Shown: piece after piece, positions 1-12,300 of the stretch
Position numbering within the stretch: position 1 is the stretch's first letter
Layout: each line of letters opens with the position of its first letter
Source of the DNA: Lichtheimia corymbifera B2541
Lineage: Eukaryota; Mucoromycota; Mucoromycetes; Mucorales; Lichtheimiaceae
Direction: 5' to 3'
NCBI GenBank assembly: GCA_000697475.1
Contig: JNEU01000708.1
Location: 1 to 61,403, forward strand
DNA length: 61,403 nt
Program-made: the position numbers and the translations under genes
Notes under the pieces: model-generated
What the model was told of the DNA's origin: nothing
Databases searched by the model: none
The model's input: only the letters and a program-made list of their open reading frames with translations

Positions 1-2
1 TT

Positions 3-25
3 GAGCTAGTCCTCCGGACTAGCTC
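3..25. repeat. Perfect 10-bp stem hairpin
   Basis: GAGCTAGTCC (3-12), then TCC, then GGACTAGCTC (16-25): a perfect 10-base inverted repeat with a three-base loop just before the first large palindrome. It may mark an element junction. Its role is unknown. Confidence 0.6.
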
Positions 26-43
26 TTCATTGTCAAGTAGGTA

Positions 44-636
44 GACCCCGATAGAGCCGAAGATGCAGACGGACTTCTTTGTGCAACACAGCTCATTTGC
101 ATGATACTTCCCAATGAACAAACGCCGCTCTCCATATAGCATTACGCGTACAATCATAGTAAAAACATAAAGGTGCCCATAACTAAAAATTCTACAATGA
201 AACGTGGGGTCTTCAATCGAACAGAGTTGCTCGTCGGGGTGAAGCGCACCTTGGGTGCAAGTTTCACGATCAGGCTCGTCGATCCTAGATTTCGCAATGT
301 CACCACCAGCCAAAGTGGATCGTGGGTCGACCTCTTGAATTTTTTTTTCAACTTTGGCTGGTGGTGACATTGGGTGAATGTGAGATCGGCCACGACGATC
401 GTGAAACTTGCACCCAAGGTGCGCTTCACCCCGACGAGCAACTTTGTTCGATTGAAGACCCCACGTTTCATTGTAAAGTTTAGAGATACAGGCACCTTTA
501 TGTTTTAACATATGCCGTAAGCGTGATGCTATATGAAGAGTGGTGTTTGCTCATTGTAAAGGATCATGCAAATAAGCTGTGTGACACAAAGAAGTCCCTC
601 TGCATCTTTGGCTCTATTGGGGTCTAACTAGTTAAC
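44..636. repeat. Foldback element, family A, copy 1
   Basis: A near-perfect palindrome of about 590 bases with its centre near 340. The outer ends carry GACCCC-GATAGAGC on the left and its complement at about 615-632 on the right. Moving inwards, both arms hold the same landmarks in mirror order: ACACAGCT, TTTGCATGAT, CATATAGCAT, AAAACATAAAGGTGCC, AATGAAACGTGGGGTCTTC, GAAGCGCACCTTGGGTGCAA, TTTCACGAT and CCACCAGCC. The centre is a T-rich spacer (about 339-350) next to a GTCGAC site. The arms differ by scattered substitutions. It has no coding capacity of its own. Confidence 0.8.
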
Positions 637-1080
637 AATCAACAAAGGCCACTTTTCATATAGCATCACGCTTACAGCATATTTAAAACATAAAGATGCC
701 CATAACTAAAAATTCTACAATGAAACGTGTGGTCTTCAATCGAACAAAGTTGCGCGGCTAGGTGAAGCGCACCTTGTGTAGAAGTTTCACGATCGTCGTG
801 GACGATCTCAGATTCACCCAATGTCACCACCCGCCAAACTGGATCGAGGGTCGACCTCTTTAATTTTTTTAAGCTGCTGGCGACATTGCGAAAACTGGGA
901 TTGGCCACCACGATCGTGAAACTTCCACAGTATATGCTTTCGACCCAGCTGAGCAACTTTGTTCTATGAAAGGCATCACGTTTCATTGTAAAGTTTAGAG
1001 ATACAGCCGATTCTATGTTTTACATATGCTGTAAGCGTGAAGCTATATGAGAAGTGGTCTTTGTTCATGGTCGAAAGGTT
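636..1080. repeat. Foldback element, family A, copy 2 (shorter arms)
   Basis: A second palindrome that abuts copy 1 near the GTTAAC at about 630, centred near 860 in a T-rich spacer. It shares the inner landmarks of copy 1 (AATGAAACGTG, TTTCACGATCGT, ACCCAATGTC) but lacks the outermost part of each arm. The right half carries diverged arm sequence (GCTTTCGACCCAGCTGAGC), which also occurs near 45060-45085 in the matching copy of the other large arm. Confidence 0.75.
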
Positions 1081-1239
1081 TGAAGCTAATAGAGCAAAAG
1101 ATGTAGACGAGCGTGTTTGTGTAACACAGGCACAAGTCAGGGCTTCAGGGACATGCATGATAGACACACCAACTTTATTCGTACTCATAAATTGCCAGCT
1201 AATAGCCCCTTCGTCCCATTCATCACTGCTGTTCAAGTC

Positions 1240-1860
1240 TTCTTATGTGAACGATTCTCTTGCTCCAGCCCAGCATTTCCATCATTGAACTTTTTTGATC
1301 CGAGGGGATTTGACCGAGTTACACTCAAACAAAGTTATATCATGCAACGTTAGAAAAATCAGTTTGATTAAATTATTCGTAACCTGACGTTTGATAGGCT
1401 ATTCGTCCCATTCACTTTTGTTGCCCAACCCACTGCATACGAACGATTCTTCTACTCCAGCGCAGCATTGCCATCGTTCAACTTTTTTTGATCCGATGGG
1501 ATTTGACCGTGCTACGCTCAAACAGAGCAATATCATCCAAGATCAGAAAAATCAAATTAACGATTACTTTGTAAACTGCCAGCTAATAGCCCATTCATCC
1601 CATTGACATTTGTTTCCAAACCCACTGCATACGAACGATTTCCCTGCCCCAGTCTATCATTTCCATCGTTCAACTTTTTTGATCCGAGTGGTTTAAACTG
1701 AATCATTCGCTTTGATTTCCAGCTCACAACTCCAAGCTTCTTGCCCCTCCTCCCATTCTCAACTGTTGTCCATTTCAAGCACAACTAAAACTACGAACGA
1801 TTGTCCTGCTTCAACCCATCATGTCGATCCTACAACCCTCTTGATGTGATTGTCTGACTG
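1240..1860. repeat. Imperfect repeats of about 100-170 bases
   Basis: Within the semi-unique part of the left arm a motif recurs about four times (near 1245-1345, 1425-1545, 1620-1700 and 1790-1860). Its landmarks are ACGAACGATT, CCAGCNCAGCAT, CCATCGTTCAACTTTTTTGA, GATCCGA, GGATTTGACCG and CTCAAACA. The same set is seen in inverted order at about 44160-44790. The GATCCGAG...TTTGAC core also forms the arms of the palindrome at 48030-48420, which links the two repeat families. Confidence 0.65.
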
Positions 1861-2269
1861 AATGGCAAGTTCATGGCGTATTCACAGCCTTGTCATTCTA
1901 CTTCAACACACGCTCTTGCACACTCTTCTGCCGTGATCCCTCGTTACGGCTTCATTCCAGTAGTTACTATTTACAAGGCCTTTATTCCATGGTCTCCAGT
2001 TACTTGCAGCACCCTTTTGTAGCCGTTGTATAGAAGCAGCTTTATTTACATGTAGCAATTTGATTTCAATACAAATGAATGCCTATGGATATTGATCATC
2101 TGGATACTGTCATGTTTTGGTACAATGGGATTGGGATATGTATAATATGTGGAAAGAGAACGTCTTGACGCTGATCCTGTCATCCTGAACGAGCTGGATC
2201 CAATGATCGTAGTCTACACCCTATTCCTTTGTGCAACCTGTCAACCATGTACATCCATCGTCATCCACG

Positions 2270-2646
2270 TATGTGTGTCCCGGTATAACGTATAAGCTGT
2301 ATAGGAGTATCTCTTGTGTGCTGAGTACATATCCCACGTTCGTCATCATTGTGATAAATTGCTTGATCAAAGAGATGCAATCCCATTAACAACAACAATG
2401 ATGTATGTTTGTCAAAGGCTAACATGCCTGATGACTGGGTCGATAAAGTTGTTGTCCTTTGTGCAAGAGATATGTAGTTGTCAAGACACGTGTATTCTTC
2501 TATCCTTTCGCATTAAGACTGGAGTTGGGGGAAAGCCAAAGCGCCTAAATTTTGATCGGACAAGGCTCAAATTGTACGGATGCTTTTCTTGCCAGCATAC
2601 ACCACTCTCCAACACCACCACTTCCACACATAAAAAGAACCCGACC
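2270..2646. other. Intergenic, 5' of the coiled-coil gene
   Basis: This unique sequence lies between the end of the inverted-repeat arm and the first gene. It presumably holds that gene's promoter. The only pattern is a run of CACCACCACTTCCACAC just before the start codon. No RNA gene or second coding region is seen. Confidence 0.5.
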
Positions 2647-4500
2647 ATGGCAGCTTCTGCACCCTCACAACAAGCATTACCGGCCGATGACACGTTAAAG
2701 ATGGTGTTTCGGTAATAACGCGCCGATCTCGCCTGGGTATTCTTTATACTTAAAGGAAGATCTATAGTTTAATGTATGAAGCAGCCTCAATACACAAGGA
2801 TCTGATGGAGAAACAAGAGCAACACAAGACGATGCGCTCCCTTCAAGATCAGTTGGATAAGAATCGAGTACCAGCGACTCCCGAATCTGATCGTGTCGGT
2901 ATGACATGGAAGGGTTTTATGAGTGAAGATAAAGACTCAAACGCTGATATGGATATCTTTTTGCATAGGGCAACGGCTGGAACAGTTGGGTACAGCTATC
3001 AACGCACTTCGGCACAGGTAAATAGATAGATAGATACACGGACACAACTTGTTGTCGATGCCTGATATCATTTGGACTAGGTTACAAGAGCAAGAAAAGG
3101 AGGGGATGCGACATCTTCACGAGGCACTCTCTGAAAGATTGGCACCAGCAAAGGAAGAGATTCGACGTCGACGTGAGGAGCAAGAACGACGTATGCAAGA
3201 AAAGCTGAATGAAGTGGCACGTACCAGTGATACGCTACTCAAAGGCATGCGAGCCGAGTTGGTGGCCTTAAAGGCAACATCATTATCAGTGGATGAGGGA
3301 CATAAATACGTGGATCAAGCTGTGGAGAAGGCAAAATCCAGCATACAAGAAAAGCACGGTCATGACTTGAACGAGTTACGCTCACAATGCAAGAAAGCCT
3401 ATCGTGAGATGAATGCCGAGATTCGCCTATTCAAGACGGATCAATTTAAAGAGGTGGCGGATGCTGCATGGACCTCTTCTGCTCCCAAGTTGGCTGCCAA
3501 GATACGTGAACAATTGGTCCCTGAGATCTCTTCCAAGATACAGAATCAGGTCAAAGAGACGGTGGATGCATCTACACCAGAGCTACAAGCCAAGCTTTCA
3601 GAGTTGGTGCAAACCCAAGTACGATCCCATTTGGAGAATTCCAAAGCGTATGACAACCTGCTCAAAGAATCTGAAGGATTCAAAGCATTACATACACGTG
3701 TGCAGGCTGTGGATAAGCTACTCAAAGAGATGGAACCTGCTATGAAGGGATTGGAACGGATGGAATCCAAGGTGAAGGAATTCGATTCAAAATTGGCTCA
3801 GTTGACTCAAATGGCCGATGCTTTGATGCAACATCGTGGTGGCAGCGGCAGCAGCAGTGTCGAGGATTCCGAATTGCTAAAGACTCTCAGTCGTCGTATG
3901 GATGAAATGCGTACCGAACTTAGTGGCACGGTGGATCAGCTCAAAACATCAGAAAACATGGTGCACATGCGTTATCGTGAAATTGAACAGTATCTATCAC
4001 CTCCAAATGACACGAGTGAACCAGCCAAAAAACGACAGCGCGTTTCAGAATCATCAGCAGCAGAAGGAGGAGGAGAGAGCAACTTATCATCCACCATTGA
4101 CGATCTTATGTCCAAGTTTCAGATATTGGAGCGAAAACACACGCATATGGTCGAATATATTGAGCAATTTCGAACAACCACCTTACATCCTGAATTCCCC
4201 AATCGTCTTCAAGAAGTGGTCGCCAATTTATTCAGCAATCAACAAAACCATGAAGGATTTTTGGCCCACCTTGTGGATCCCGTTGCTGCATCGAGTGGTC
4301 AACAGGTCAATTTGACTGTCGCTCCAGAGGGCACTCCTTCACCAGATACACCCGTCATGTCACCTGCTATGATGCAAGCCATTCAACAACTCGTACAAAA
4401 GAAAGTGGATGAACAAGTATCAAAACATGTATCACGGCTCAATGAATTGGAAAAGCAATACCAGCAACGACAAGGAGGTAGTAGTAGTAGCACCCAATAA
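2647..4500 (+). CDS. Orphan coiled-coil protein with a nuclear localisation signal
   Basis: Three exons fit: 2647-2711, 2768-3017 and 3091-4500, giving about 574 residues. The introns are short GT-AG, and the second uses the acceptor at 3089-3090 because the nearer TAG at 3080 would break the frame. The start is the first ATG of an exon rich in Ala and Ser. The third exon is rich in Lys, Glu, Gln and Leu with heptad-like spacing over most of its length, so a long interrupted coiled coil is likely. A basic cluster PAKKRQRV (about residues 416-423) looks like a nuclear localisation signal, and the tail ends in a Ser run. I recognise no catalytic domain or named family. A kinetochore, chromatin or nuclear-pore scaffold is possible but only an inference. 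It converges on the fucosyltransferase gene 362 bases downstream. Confidence 0.75.
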
Positions 4501-4861
4501 TATACAATGTCATATCTCCTTTCAACCCCCTCATCGTACATTCAATCTCTAATCCCCCACCCCCTCTTGCTAAACCCGCCTATGTACATACATAACATGA
4601 ATCAATATCCTTTTTACATTTTTCTTTGTTTGATGTGTGGGAGGGAGAGACCGTGTATCTTGTTTCAGGTACTTTACAATAAGGGTGCGTTTGTGTTGGT
4701 CTATATGTATACATACATGGCAAATGGGGTGTGCGAGTGGAAAAGCGTGTGTGTTGCTATAATACAGGAATACACTATGTGGGTGTGTGGGAGTGATGAG
4801 GGGAGGAGTAGGAGGAGGAGGAGAGAGTCATTGATTTTGATGCGACCATGCGCGAGATAAG

Positions 4862-6814
4862 CTAACCAAGACTCCACCACGTGCTCAGGGTATCAAAGCT
4901 GATGATAGCGTTAGGATTAGCACAATCCACCTGGATAGGATACTCTGTAGTGTGCTATAATATATGGGGTTAGCTCTCTATTTTTCCCACCCATGATCAT
5001 TATCCACATCTCTTTACCTTTGGCATGCCGATGGTAGTATGGGCCGACTTTGAATGGAAGGCTGCCAATTTGCCAAAACCCTGACGACTGATCAGGCGGT
5101 AATCCGTGTAACTCAATAACCAGTTTTCAATTACGGCTGCATGGACACCAGCTGCCACCTGATCAACAGGTTCCTCATCCTTCAAAAGTGTTCGATTATG
5201 CGTAAACTTGGGCTTCACCACCTTGCTTTCAATGTGTTCAATGGGTAATCCTGTGGTCACCATAGTAACATCCTCGTATCCTTCATCGCCTAAAAATTCT
5301 TGTGCTTTGGTCTTATCATGGTTCAACGACATGAATTCATCACGTAAATGGACCGAGTCGGTAATAAGGAAATAAACCACTTGCTTATGGTGAGGTAACC
5401 GCTTGGCTTCACGAAGTTGATTGGCACATGTCATAAAGTAACTCCAGTCGGAAAGGGTGGTTTGATCCTTGCCAGGGTTCACAATCCCATTATCACCTGT
5501 GCGAATCTAAACGACGATGATGATAGTTATTATCGTGTTACAAATGCAATCCTATGCACATGCGTGTGCTTACCTGCAAACCGATACTGAGGATGCTTTC
5601 CATTTCAAACATGTTTTTGTAAGCTTGAATGAATTGTCGAGGACCTGCAGTGGGTCGGAACAAGAAATCGATAATGCAACGGAAAGCATTCTCCTTGGAG
5701 AGTCCCATGGATGCTAGTTGGTCTTGATAGCGTGTGGACTCTTGGAATGTACGAATGACAAAAGCTCGATTCGAGTGCCATTCAATATACTATAACAACA
5801 TCATCATGAGCATAAAGGCAACATTTAAAACAACTTGACTACTTTACCGAAGCGTTCCAGAGGGTTTTAAAGTCTTGATCAGGGCCATCGGGGAACATAA
5901 GTCTACCAATAGGGCCCCATTTCTGATTCAGCGTATCGATATGTTTATAGCCTAAAACGCTATTATCATCCGACACATTGGTAAAGGCGCTTTTCATTTC
6001 TTCAGGATCAAAGCTCCAATCAATCGATGGCTTCTCAAACAAGTCTTCAAGTGCCATTGGATTGCCTTGTTCCCAGTTTGCAAAATAGGCCCGGTCCGTC
6101 ATTAGTGCATAAAAGAACGTGGATACCATGCCTAAATTTGCATGGTTCAGTATGACAGCCTGCAGGTGCTTTGGAGGATGTATATACACTCACCATTCAT
6201 TCGATCGGCTAAACCACCACATCCACGACTGCCTCGATGTAAAGGATCTTCATGACATACATAAGACACATAACCTGGATGTTCCTTTTCAAGCACATCC
6301 AACTCGCCATCTTGGAAACGTAGATATTGTTGGATACGTTGCTGATGCAAGCTCATATAACTTGAGTGCCATGTTCCACATTCGTCCTTGTACGTTTCTG
6401 TATCGTCGTGAAATCCATGGTTGGCATGCCAGTTATCGCAGTATTGGTTATAGTCATAACCAGATGCCTTGTGCACAGCATCTAAAAGTGAAGCATCGGG
6501 TGGTGGTGGTGTATAGGATCCGTCGGCTGTAGGTGGGATTAATGTATCGACGTCAAGCATACACGAGCTGTTCCGTAGTACTGTGTCATGTTGATAATAT
6601 AGCTTGGGATCGTAGTTGTATTTGGATGACCATAGGAAACGGCCTAGAGTGATGGTGTATAAGATAAACGAGTTATATAGTTGCCTCTTTTTATGTATGT
6701 ACCTGGAAACATAAAGGAACCAAATCCCATTGTGATCACAGCAACCAGGCTGAGGATGGTCAAGGATTTGGCTAGTTTGTACCAAAACAGGGCAGTGTCT
6801 TGCTTCACGCCCAT
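4862..6814 (-). CDS. Type II membrane fucosyltransferase-like protein (GT37-like)
   Basis: Six exons can be spliced on the minus strand: 6814-6703, 6643-6194, 6131-5848, 5789-5574, 5506-5018 and 4954-4862, all with GT-AG introns of about 55-67 bases, encoding about 547 residues. The N terminus has a short cytoplasmic tail and one hydrophobic segment (about residues 17-36), as expected of a Golgi type II enzyme. The motif GCGGLADRMNGMVSTFFYAL (spanning exons 2-3, about residues 178-197) followed by TDRAYF, and the later GLQIRTGDNG (about 352-361), resemble the conserved donor-binding blocks of the plant-type xyloglucan fucosyltransferase family GT37. VVYFLITDS and ENWLLSYTDYRLISR fit the C-terminal half of that fold. 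The likely role is transfer of fucose from GDP-fucose to a surface glycan. Mucorales walls contain fucose, but the acceptor here is unknown. The last short exon is my splice call: without it the frame would end with KVKRCG. Confidence 0.8.
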
Positions 6815-7894
6815 GGTGATAGTATGTTAGGTGGTAAAAAGATAGGTGAAATGAAAAAGAGCAAAAAACGTAAACGTATAAAAAATGAATGGTCCAGATG
6901 ACGAGAGAAAAAGGATCGTCGCTGGGATTTTCCAAAGTAACACAAGAATCGACGGCTTCTGTTACCCAAACCGGTCTTTAAAAATTATCGCAATGGACTA
7001 AATAACCAGGTACATACACAGACACACACACACCCGCTCACACAGACACACTAATATCAGGTAATAGCCTCAAAGTTGGGCTACAATGCTTGGCATCTCA
7101 TTTCTGTTCTATCGGCGTGGCATGTTTGTAGGGGTGGATCACCGGGGGTATACAAGTTTGGCTACCATCACCGTTTCCCAACTCATTGAACTTACCTGAT
7201 AAAGCTAGGTTTTGAAACATGAATGACGGAATAATGTGAGATAGTCGATCTTTTTGAAACATGAGCCAAGACATTACATACACGTTTTTAGATTGACCTA
7301 TAAACTAGTCAATCCCGCCTCCAATACCCTTCCAACATGCTATCAAATGTAAGGTGATCTGCAAGGTGAAGGATATGTCAAGTATTCCGGACCACAAGTG
7401 GTTATTGTATCACATTCAAAATCCGGTATGTACCGGAGACAGGGAATGAGGAGAAGAGCATAAAAAAGTTCGTCGATCATTTGTATCTGGCAACTGCTGT
7501 TGGGCCACTTTATTAATGAGACGGAGTGTATGTATGTGTGCAGTATTTAGACATGCATGTGCTGCAAGGGAGTTGGGGGTGTAGAAGAGAAGGGATGGAT
7601 ATTCATTAACCACATGGGAACTATTCCAAGAACTCGTCTGTGCTCCTTCTCCTCACTCTCCTTTTTCTCCTTTTCTCAATAACATCAAAGAACTGACTTG
7701 CAAACCAAAGATGGCAAGGTCTTCAGAACCCAGATTTTTCCATAATCTACCGTGATAATTGACGCATCCGCACCACTTTTTCACCTGTTGCATAATGTGT
7801 GCCACCACTATCCAAATACATCCACTTTTTTCCCTTTGTAGGAGTGTGCGTACATATATATAAATCTGTATTTTATCATTGGTTTGTCACATGA
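6815..7894. other. Intergenic with CA microsatellite
   Basis: This is the upstream region of the fucosyltransferase and the 3' flank of SEC13. It holds a CA-rich run (about 7013-7050). No RNA gene or additional coding region is supported. Confidence 0.5.
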
Positions 7895-9383
7895 TCAAGC
7901 ATTCTCTTCTAATTCTCGGATACATTCCCAGTCGCCCTTTGCGTTTTCTCTCCAAAGAGTGACCTTATTGTCGCCACAAGAGACAGCCAATACGTTGCCT
8001 GACAAGGACCAGCTCACTCGCCAAACGACATCAGGGAACTTTTGTCCAAGGCTCTTTTTGGCCCACTTGGCCGTGGGGGTATCTTGAGTCCAGATCAGCA
8101 CAGACTTGTCCTAAATAGCAACCACGGGTCAGTCCCATCTACTATCCATTCCTAAGACATGTGATTCTCTGTACCTGAGAGCAACTTGCGAGATAGCTCT
8201 TTGGCAAACCAATGTTGGGAGCATAGGCAATATCTCGAACCCAATCCGAATGACCATCCAATGTTTCTTCTTCCACCCACGACTTGGCATCATCCCTATA
8301 TCCACGAGTTATTAGGATGCATCCTTTCGATAGAGATGGAGCACAACAACTTACTTCCAGTTCCAGATCTTGACCAAATTGTCACATCCAGCCGAAACAA
8401 TCTTTTTGACCAAGTTGACATTAGGGGGTGCACCACCACTGGTTTGAACCAAAGAACCGGGCATAGCAGATGGAGCCCATGTGACAGCATTGCAGCCAAT
8501 ACCATGCGCTTCAATCATGTATGTTTCCCAAGAACCATCCTCTATGATACATACATCGATGAGCATCCCACACCCAATGCCACTCTTTTTCTTCCTCTTA
8601 CTTACCACGGTATTCGAGAACAGAAATCTTGCCATCCGAAGAAGCACAAGCCAACATGGCACCCAATTCATGAGGAGCCCAAGCGACCGAATTGACTAAT
8701 CAAAAAAAGAAGAAATCAATCTACTTTTGATCTCCCTATTGTGCCCTCCCACTCCATGTTCTTTTTCTACCTGAAGCTGTGTGAACGTTATGTTCCTTGA
8801 TCCGTGTCCATACATTGTTTTGTTCTTTCCAGATAAACACTCGACCATCGTATGAGCATGACGCCAAAATGGATCCAAACTTGGGATGTGCCCATGCAAC
8901 TTGCCAAACAGGTGCTTCATGGCTATTCAATCCATGGTTTAATAAACGCGCGCGAATGCTATATATATCCTCTCCACCTACCCGGTCAAAGTTTCTACAA
9001 GGCGTTGGGAATCGCCATCAATATCGAAAATCTTGATGGTGTGGTCTGATGAGGCAGTAGCGAGACGACGTGAATAATAGTCGAGTTGAGCATCATGCTA
9101 GGATGAGTCGTTAAAACGCTGCAAGGGGGCCCAATAGTGGTAGTGTAGCTTACAATCATGTCCTCATGGTGGGTCTCCACCGTTTGCGTCGCTGTTTGTG
9201 ACTAGGAGAGGTCGTGTCATTGAGATTGACTACTACTTTATCCATGCTGTATTCTGGTTTACCATGGTGACCTTGGTGTTGTGATGCGTGTATAAAGGAA
9301 CAAGTGAAGCGAGTCGCGCGGCTTGCCACGTATTGAAATTGATGCCATAAACTCACACACAGCTGTCCACTGCTTGCTGCCAT
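7895..9383 (-). CDS. SEC13: SEC13, WD40 protein of COPII coat and nuclear pore
   Basis: This is the minus-strand multi-exon gene for the seven-bladed WD40 protein SEC13. It acts with SEC31 in the outer COPII coat at ER exit sites and in the Nup84/Nup107 complex. Exon 1 is tiny (9383-9357, MAASSGQLC), followed by 9201-9154 (ending THHEDMI) and 9097-8982 (starting [20 protein letters not shown]). The next exon opens at 8922 with [20 protein letters not shown]. Later exons give [57 protein letters not shown] and, last, [20 protein letters not shown]. The order and spacing of these blades match SEC13 throughout, with no frame break. The nine-residue first exon is the least certain part, chosen because it supplies the only nearby ATG in phase. 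Confidence 0.93.
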
Positions 9384-12300
9384 CCCCAGACTCCGATCAT
9401 CTTGATTGGCTTTGTTCACATCCTTTGTTTTAGAGTATACCTAAGGGAAACACACTCAAGATAGCTTATAATAATATGCATGTGATTGCAAATAAATCCA
9501 ACTCCTCTTTTGGTGCCTTAGTCATATCACACCAGTGTCGGCTTCAGATTAATGCTCCATAATAACGATTGAATGTCGATTCATGCGTTCTCTGTAATCA
9601 TTCTTAAAGGATACCTTTATAGATATACTTATGTCACCTACAAAAAAATCACCCCTCAGGCAGCAGGTGGATTTGTGCATCAGCTGTTGATTGTCCACAC
9701 TTTCCAAGGCGCTTGACCACTTTATCAGTTCGATCCATCATGACAACAACTCTCACGCCCTCTCACATATAAACAAGGGTGTTGTCACCAACACTATTAC
9801 ACACCCTTTCTTTCTACTTGTATGCATACCATAATCAATCAGTGACCTGTGGTAAGTCTCAAGGATAGTATTTATGTGATTCCCAAAATGAGTGTACTCA
9901 TGCATTCATCTATGCACGATCTTACACGTGCTGAAAGGACCAAGGTTGCCAGATACATGCTCGCTAGAATCACAGATGATGATCCCAAGTAGCCCAATGG
10001 TGGTGAATGCACTTTGAAAGTGACAGGCATTATCGATGCCACGCCTTTACCAAGCAGTAGCATAACGTCACCAGCGCTGATCACACGCAACCCGTGGCCT
10101 TTTCTACAATTCTACTACTTCGTTCTGCAATGTATTGAACATCACAATGAGAGCATGCATTATCAATCACTCGAGCCACGTGGGTTCATATGCAAATAAT
10201 CAACTCCTGGTTGTTGTGGCCGCAGGTATAAAAGAGCAGGCACAACAAAAAGTTCCATCATCTATCACTTGCAAACTCAGCATTTCGGTGGACAGGAAAT
10301 TCTGTGCAGTATACAAAAGGTTAGTAGATGATTACCGCATTCTTCATTTTATTCATTGAGGCCACGAAAAGAGCCCAGGAGAGGACATTGGTGGAGGCTA
10401 TGTCACGATTCGGAGAAGGATTCGGACGTTGTGTTCGAGGCAGTGAACACTGATCCTCTTGATATGATAATACGTTGGATGCCTGGACAAGTGAACAGAA
10501 GGTGCCAATCTTGGGTGTCACTGCTCGTTGGATCACGGATTCCTGGGAGTAGCAATCATGTGTTATCGTAGTCAACAAGCTATACCCTGTTTTGCTTTGC
10601 GTAAAACAAACATGCAAGACAATATGGAACCGGGATATAAACGCTGCTAAGAACATCTTTGAAATTGCCCACTCGTTAATCAAAGGGCAACAGTAGTTTT
10701 CCAAAGGTAAATAGAGGTAAGAATTTTCATTTATCAAACCTTTGCTATATCATCTGACTTGACTGTTTCTAGATCCCCATACTCCATTGCCCAGTATTAA
10801 AACTGGAGCTGTTCAAACAATCTTACACTAGAACTAGTGTTCTTTTGTATTGGTTGTTAAAGGCTACTCAAGTCATAGTATCAATAAAAAGTAGTTCTTT
10901 AAAGCGATATGTCGCAGTGATCCAGAAAGACTATCATCTTATATATGCATACGCTCTTCCCTCTTGTTGCAGTAAGGATTAACGTACTCTGAAAATGATC
11001 GTGATAGCCAACCCATACAACGCTGCCAAGGCATATAGCAGCAGATACCAGACAAAAGTGGTCAATTTCACAAATCCTATTTACCCACTGACGACTTGGA
11101 ATGCAAGGGATAGAGTTATATCACGTGTGGGAGAGGTTACAGCATATTTGGGCGTGCAGTGCATATAAGCCATTTCCTCTGTCTCTGTACTTTATGACAC
11201 CAATGAACCGACAACGCAACTATATATATCCTTAGAGCTACAATTGCCTCTTTAAGAATACCCAAGGTTAGAGCAGTGTCCATGTTACGGCTATTGCTAC
11301 CGCATTTAGCTGACATTTAGGGTAGACGGCATCAACAATATAGCCGTATCGTCTCTCTTTCTTACCACGTGAGACGATACGTCGAAGGAACAAGCAAAAT
11401 GGACTATGTGGATGGCGGGTCTGCAAGCTACAACCAAGTATGCCTTTGCTTTTTTCATCCATTTTTCATGTGAACCATTTCACTCCGCTAGTATGGACCC
11501 ATGGAGAGATGATACTTATTTTACACCAACCAACACTGATACGTACTGCATGATGATGCCATACACAATAAAACGCTGCATTATATTTATGTACTAGGCT
11601 AATCGTATCCAAGGAGCTAGTAAGCGATTGAGCAATAGACAGACAACTTTGGATGTTGGCATTATCGTGGCTGTGTTCATCCATCCTACCATAATGATTT
11701 AACCCCATGCATGCTATACTTCGCAATGGTACATAGTTGTGTATTGCTTTATGTTGTGGTGTCTAGGATGTACTCATGCCAACATTATGGCGTCAAGCGT
11801 TCATCGGATTGTAAAAATGTGATTGAGAGAAAGTAAACTTCTTGTTTATTCTATATTGCAGAAAAGGAAGCATGCATCCCCCATTTCAGTTTTGATTATC
11901 ATTATAAGCGAACCTCTTCAATAGACCGCTTCTTTAGTAGCATTGAAAGCAAACAGCAAGTGCTTTTCGAAACTACCAACGATTCCATGTTGTTTGATAA
12001 CCCCAGCCACGTTGACTCGAAGACGGGGAATTCATGTGAACACTGTGGACTTTTTGACAGGGTATATAAAAAAAGAGTTTGTGTAACCATTTTGCACCGC
12101 CATGTTTAACATTGGCTTGTGTAGCATGGGTGTGGCACATACGCATAGAGAGAGGTCGTTATGAAAATTGCATCGGCAAAAACATAGCTCTGTTGTACAA
12201 AAAAAGTGTAATGCATTGGCCAATGATATATCTGGATAATAAAATATGGATGCATACAACGAGGACGAGCGACGTAAAAAGAGCGTGTATAAAATAGTAT

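Larger units (their letters stand above)
1..2269. repeat. Left arm of a large inverted repeat
   Basis: This block is made of two long near-palindromes (about 44-1080) followed by a semi-unique segment (about 1080-2269). The whole block recurs in inverted orientation starting at about 43707. The match is plain at many points: the segment around 2100-2269 is the reverse complement of about 43707-43900, and short chance reading frames of 70-100 codons in one arm are found on the other strand of the other arm with a few percent changes. Homology stops at about 2269 on this side. The arm probably runs off the left edge. No transposase or reverse transcriptase reading frame is visible in it. Confidence 0.85.

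Noticed and set aside
160..495. Overlapping reading frames on both strands with phrases such as KRGVFNRTKLLVG repeated across the window
   Set aside because: The same phrase appears from both strands because the DNA is palindromic. No start context, family or codon pattern supports coding.
10321..10737. 138-codon frame on the minus strand, and a 41-codon frame at 10328 on the plus strand with a hydrophobic start
   Set aside because: No recognisable domain, and only one weak TATA-like site about 100 bases upstream of the plus-strand frame. Each could be chance in AT-leaning DNA.
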